A DNA stretch of 64,000 bases from Spirosoma sp. SC4-14 (GTDB lineage: Bacteria; Bacteroidota; Bacteroidia; Cytophagales; Spirosomataceae): assembly GCF_037201965.1 (NCBI RefSeq), contig NZ_CP147518.1, positions 1,363,001 to 1,427,000 of the forward strand, read 5' to 3'. This document shows, one piece after another, positions 61,298 to 64,000 of this stretch. Under the pieces are notes generated by a model. It was not told the DNA's origin. It was given only the letters and a program-made list of their open reading frames with translations, and did no database searches. Made by a program: the position numbers and the translations under genes. Numbering within the stretch: position 1 is the first letter of the stretch; each line of letters opens with the position of its first letter.

Positions 61298-62605
61298 TTA
61301 CAACCGTACAATCTCGGCGCCGATGGCGTTCAGACGGGTGTCAATGTGTTGATAACCCCGGTCGATCTGCTCGATGTTGTCGATGATGCTGGTACCTTTG
61401 GCCGACATGGCTGCAATCAGGAGCGCAACGCCTGCCCGAATATCGGGCGACGACATACGGATACCTTTCAATGGAATTTGTCGGTTAAGTCCAACGACTG
61501 TAGCCCGGTGTGGATCGCAAAGAATGATTTGTGCGCCCATATCGATCAGTTTATCGACAAAGAACAATCGACTTTCAAACATTTTCTGGTGGATGAGCAG
61601 CGTTCCCTGCGCCTGTATGGCCGTAACCAGTACAATGCTTAACAGATCGGGCGTAAAACCAGGCCAGGGCGCATCGGCAACGGTCATCATGCCACCATCG
61701 AGGAATGATTCGATCTGGTAGTGGTCCTGAGCCGGAATATAAATGTCGTCGCCCCGATACTCAATCTGAATGCCCAATCGCCGGAACTGGTCCGGAATGA
61801 TACCCAACTCTGGAATACGACAATTCTTGATCGTAATTTCAGATTGTGTCATGGCAGCCAATCCGATGAACGAACCGATTTCGATCATGTCGGGGAGCAT
61901 GGTATGTTCAGTACCGTGAAGTTCCGATACGCCCTCAATTGTGAGCAGATTTGACCCCACGCCCGAAATTTTAGCGCCCATGGCATTGAGCATTTTGCTC
62001 AGTTGCTGTAGGTATGGCTCACAGGCCGCATTGTAGATGGTCGTAACACCTTCGGCCATAACGGCAGCCATCAGCACATTGGCGGTTCCGGTTACGGAGG
62101 CTTCATCGAGCAGCATATACGTGCCACGAAGGTTGCTGGCATCGACCTGATAATAACCGCCGTCGTTGGCATCGTAATTAAACTGAGCTCCTAACTTTTC
62201 GAAACCCAGGAAGTGCGTATCGAGCCGCCGACGACCTATTTTGTCGCCACCTGGCCGCGGAATTCGACCTTTTTTGAAGCGGGCCAGCATTGGCCCCAGT
62301 AGCATGACCGAGCCGCGCAGCGCAGCCGCCTTGCGTTTATAGGTATCACTTTCCAGATAATCGAGGTTAACATCCGAAGCAACGAACCGATACGAGTTTT
62401 CGCCGATTTTCGTAACCCAGACGCCAAGGTCGCCCAATAGATCGATGAGTTGGTTGACGTCGCGGATGTTTGGGATATTATGAATTGTGACGGGTTCTTT
62501 GGTCAGCAGAACAGCGCAGAGAATTTGCAGAGCCTCGTTTTTGGCACCCTGCGGAATTAGTTCACCGCTGAGCCTGCGTCCGCCTGTAATTTGAAATGAA
62601 GCCAT
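61298..62605 (-). CDS. murA: UDP-N-acetylglucosamine 1-carboxyvinyltransferase
   Basis: 435 residues. First committed step of peptidoglycan synthesis: adds enolpyruvate from PEP to UDP-GlcNAc in the cytoplasm. N-terminal AKNEAL holds the substrate-binding Lys/Asn. In the loop where E. coli has Cys115, this protein has Asp121 (RPGGDKIGRRRLD). Such Asp-containing MurA enzymes, known from Mycobacterium and Chlamydia, are active but not inhibited by fosfomycin. Followed by its own terminator; DUF4290 gene lies upstream on the same strand. Confidence 0.97.
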   Translation of the reverse strand: MASFQITGGRRLSGELIPQGAKNEALQILCAVLLTKEPVTIHNIPNIRDVNQLIDLLGDLGVWVTKIGENSYRFVASDVNLDYLESDTYKRKAAALRGSVMLLGPMLARFKKGRIPRPGGDKIGRRRLDTHFLGFEKLGAQFNYDANDGGYYQVDASNLRGTYMLLDEASVTGTANVLMAAVMAEGVTTIYNAACEPYLQQLSKMLNAMGAKISGVGSNLLTIEGVSELHGTEHTMLPDMIEIGSFIGLAAMTQSEITIKNCRIPELGIIPDQFRRLGIQIEYRGDDIYIPAQDHYQIESFLDGGMMTVADAPWPGFTPDLLSIVLVTAIQAQGTLLIHQKMFESRLFFVDKLIDMGAQIILCDPHRATVVGLNRQIPLKGIRMSSPDIRAGVALLIAAMSAKGTSIIDNIEQIDRGYQHIDTRLNAIGAEIVRL

Positions 62606-62618
62606 GTGTGAAATGATG

Positions 62619-62700
62619 AATTATGAATGATAAATGATGAATTATGAATGATTTTACTAGCTGCTCATCATCTATCATTCATAATTCATCATTCATAATT
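62619..62700. repeat. AT-rich palindrome between murA and DUF4290 genes
   Basis: AATTATGAATGAT units: left arm 62619-62652 has an extra seven bases compared with right arm 62674-62700; otherwise the two pair perfectly. Resembles the GAATGAT words of the 21211 and 39381 palindromes. Confidence 0.8.
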
Positions 62701-62709
62701 AACCGGCGG

Positions 62710-63489
62710 TTATCGTCTCCGACGGTCGTTGTTTCGGTTATTATTTGGACGCCCCCCCTGGTTGTTGCCGCCATCGTTGCGGAAATTGCGTTGATTGCCG
62801 TTTTGCCGTCCCTGGTTGTTGCGGTTGCCTGATCCGTCGTTGCGGAAGTTCCGCTGACCACCATTTTGCCGCCCCTGGTTGTTGCGGTTGCCCGACCCGT
62901 CGTTGCGGTAGTTATTGCCACCAATTCGTTGCGGTTGCGTCTGATCGCCTGTCCGTTCGCGGGGAGTCGACTCAACTAAACCCTGTTCACGAATCAGGTT
63001 GATATCGTCGGCCAGTTTTCCGTTCGAAATTTCGAGCAGGCTTTGATAAATTGTTTCGTCTTCTACCGATTCTTTGTTCCAGGTTTGGTAGAATGTGCGC
63101 ATCAACCGGGTCAGGTATGATACAAATGCCCGTTTTTCGTCTGGATCTTCAATTGAAATAGCCTTTGCTACCAATAAATCGACATTACGGCCAAAGTGTT
63201 TAAACTTCAGGTGATGGGTGTTGTAGGGAACCCGCTGGGGTTTTTTGCCTAATGCCTCTTCTGATGGCGGAGGATACGGGCTGTCGACATCCAGTGTGAA
63301 GCCTGACATGATATACAGATCGTCCCACAATTTATTATAGTAGTCCTGACCATCCTTCATGTTAGGGTGGATTTGCCGCATCAATTCGACCAGAATATGC
63401 GCATAGCGTGTGCGTTTCTCCCGATCTTCAATGTTGACCATGTTGTCAACCAACTTCTGGATACTGCTGCCGTATTCTTTCAATGGCAT
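62710..63489 (-). CDS. DUF4290 protein with RG/N-rich repeat tail
   Basis: 259 residues from ATG 63489. The N-terminal 190 residues match DUF4290, a conserved Bacteroidota helical protein of unknown function (YGSSIQKLVDNMVNIEDREKR; GFTLDVDSPYPPP). The C-terminal about 70 residues are disordered, with two near-identical 23-residue units (NFRNDGSGNRNNQGRQNG) ending in RRRR, like RGG-type nucleic-acid binding tails. Usually next to murA. Promoter box at 63513-63520. Confidence 0.88.
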   Translation of the reverse strand: MPLKEYGSSIQKLVDNMVNIEDREKRTRYAHILVELMRQIHPNMKDGQDYYNKLWDDLYIMSGFTLDVDSPYPPPSEEALGKKPQRVPYNTHHLKFKHFGRNVDLLVAKAISIEDPDEKRAFVSYLTRLMRTFYQTWNKESVEDETIYQSLLEISNGKLADDINLIREQGLVESTPRERTGDQTQPQRIGGNNYRNDGSGNRNNQGRQNGGQRNFRNDGSGNRNNQGRQNGNQRNFRNDGGNNQGGRPNNNRNNDRRRR

Positions 63490-63512
63490 TTCCGAATTCG
63501 TGATAAAGAGAA

Positions 63513-63520
63513 CAAAAGTA
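63513..63520 (-). promoter_or_regulatory. -7 box of DUF4290-murA
   Basis: TACTTTTG on the minus strand, 23 bases before the DUF4290 ATG. Confidence 0.55.
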
Positions 63521-63583
63521 CGAAGAATGGAGTAAGGGGCAAGGGACAATAATCGGGGGAACATACTGTGTAGAAAGATGCGT

Positions 63584-63591
63584 TACCTTTG
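63584..63591 (+). promoter_or_regulatory. -7 box of the MATE transporter gene
   Basis: TACCTTTG matches TAnnTTTG, 33 bases before the ATG at 63625. Divergent from the DUF4290 promoter. Confidence 0.5.
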
Positions 63592-63624
63592 TACGGCATT
63601 ATTGGCCTCTGCGTCCTTCTTTTC

Positions 63625-64000
63625 ATGCAACTAGTACCCCGTTCTTTTCTGGCTATCTATCGACCCGAACTTATTGATACGTTCCGGCTGAGCGTACCCA
63701 TCATTATTGCACAACTGGGCGTTGTGCTGATGGGTGTGACTGATAATCTGTTTGTTGGGCGCTTGCTGGGGGCTGTACCTTTAGGGGCTGCCGGACTGGC
63801 CAATTCGCTCTCGTTCCTGATGTCGAGTATTGGTGTGGGCGGGCTCACAGTAGTGGCAGCTCTGGTATCGAAGGCACATAGTCAGAAAGATGCTGCGGCT
63901 ATTAACCGATTATTTCGGGCAGGTTTACGGGTTGCTGGCTTATTTAGTCTGGTTTTTGGTGGTTTGTCGGCATGGCTGGCTTTTGACTTCAGCCTTTTCG
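63625..64000 (+). CDS. MATE family efflux transporter, N-terminal part (3' end outside window)
   Basis: 125 residues seen of a protein usually near 450. Three to four membrane helices; FRLSVPIIIAQLGVVLMGVTDNLFVGRLLG is the typical MATE opening. MATE proteins export drugs or metabolites using Na+ or H+. The gene runs off the right edge. Confidence 0.9.
   Translation, partial: MQLVPRSFLAIYRPELIDTFRLSVPIIIAQLGVVLMGVTDNLFVGRLLGAVPLGAAGLANSLSFLMSSIGVGGLTVVAALVSKAHSQKDAAAINRLFRAGLRVAGLFSLVFGGLSAWLAFDFSLF

Noticed and set aside
62710-62960. CRISPR-like regular repeats
   Set aside because: The repeats are coding tandem units in DUF4290; no spacers and no cas genes.
62679-62975. Open frame over the DUF4290 repeat region on the same strand, other frame
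   Set aside because: Produced by the repeated codons of the RG/N-rich tail; not an independent gene.

Overview
The window looks like a chromosome segment from a Bacteroidota member of the order Cytophagales, most likely Spirosoma or a close relative. The evidence is a SusC/SusD pair, a DUF4290 protein, promoters of the Bacteroidota type (TAnnTTTG), a KdpD split into two proteins, an NtrC-type regulator close to kdp, and a MurA with Asp in place of the usual catalytic Cys. The genus is an inference from overall character, not from a marker gene. No rRNA, confident tRNA, CRISPR array, phage or transposase gene was seen.

Layout. 0-8 kb: 3' part of transketolase, a SusC/SusD outer-membrane uptake pair, an AT-rich gene-poor stretch and a PLP aminotransferase. 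8-12 kb: an OmpR-type two-component pair, then a six-unit 11-bp-phased repeat array with a -7 box, a small membrane protein and a SulP transporter. 12-25 kb: a minus-strand kdp potassium-uptake operon (27-residue peptide, kdpF, kdpA, kdpB, kdpC, a porin, KdpD sensor half, HAMP-PAS histidine kinase), then a flavin amine oxidase, a DUF1569 protein and an NtrC-type regulator. 25-31 kb: M28 peptidase, aldo/keto reductase with an AraC regulator, small outer-membrane protein, nucleoside hydrolase. 31-36 kb: two related sets of VKOR-like and SPW-repeat membrane proteins (one fused, one split) with two SDR-type oxidoreductases and a SpoIIAA-like protein.

36-50 kb: a run of twelve plus-strand genes with short gaps or overlaps: pyruvate-oxidase-like TPP enzyme, enolase-superfamily enzyme, fused FAD/Fe-S hydroxyacid dehydrogenase with a membrane anchor, opsin-less sensory-rhodopsin-transducer homologue, PPC protein, and then a caa3-type oxidase with Rieske protein and a cytochrome b fused to cytochrome c. 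Read together, substrate oxidation by the first genes could feed electrons to quinone and then through the bc and caa3 complexes to oxygen. 50-64 kb: GH63/MGH1-like glucosidase, lipoprotein, CE15-like esterase, tandem Usp protein, Nudix hydrolase, aromatic-type aminotransferase and prephenate dehydrogenase with a GxxExxY gene inserted between them, a second aldo/keto reductase, a ferritin-like protein, MurA, DUF4290 and the start of a MATE transporter.

The most striking non-coding feature is the density of intergenic palindromes in several sequence families. One family (arms beginning GTCTGAACC, tip CGCTTC-TTK-GAAGCG) occurs at 19.2 and 56.4 kb. A third copy at 57.7-58.3 kb has the same arms, but its centre is occupied by the GxxExxY nuclease-like gene. 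These copies also supply the last codons and stop codons of kdpA, the Nudix gene and the aminotransferase. Of everything here, this is the best candidate for an undescribed mobile or self-maintaining element.
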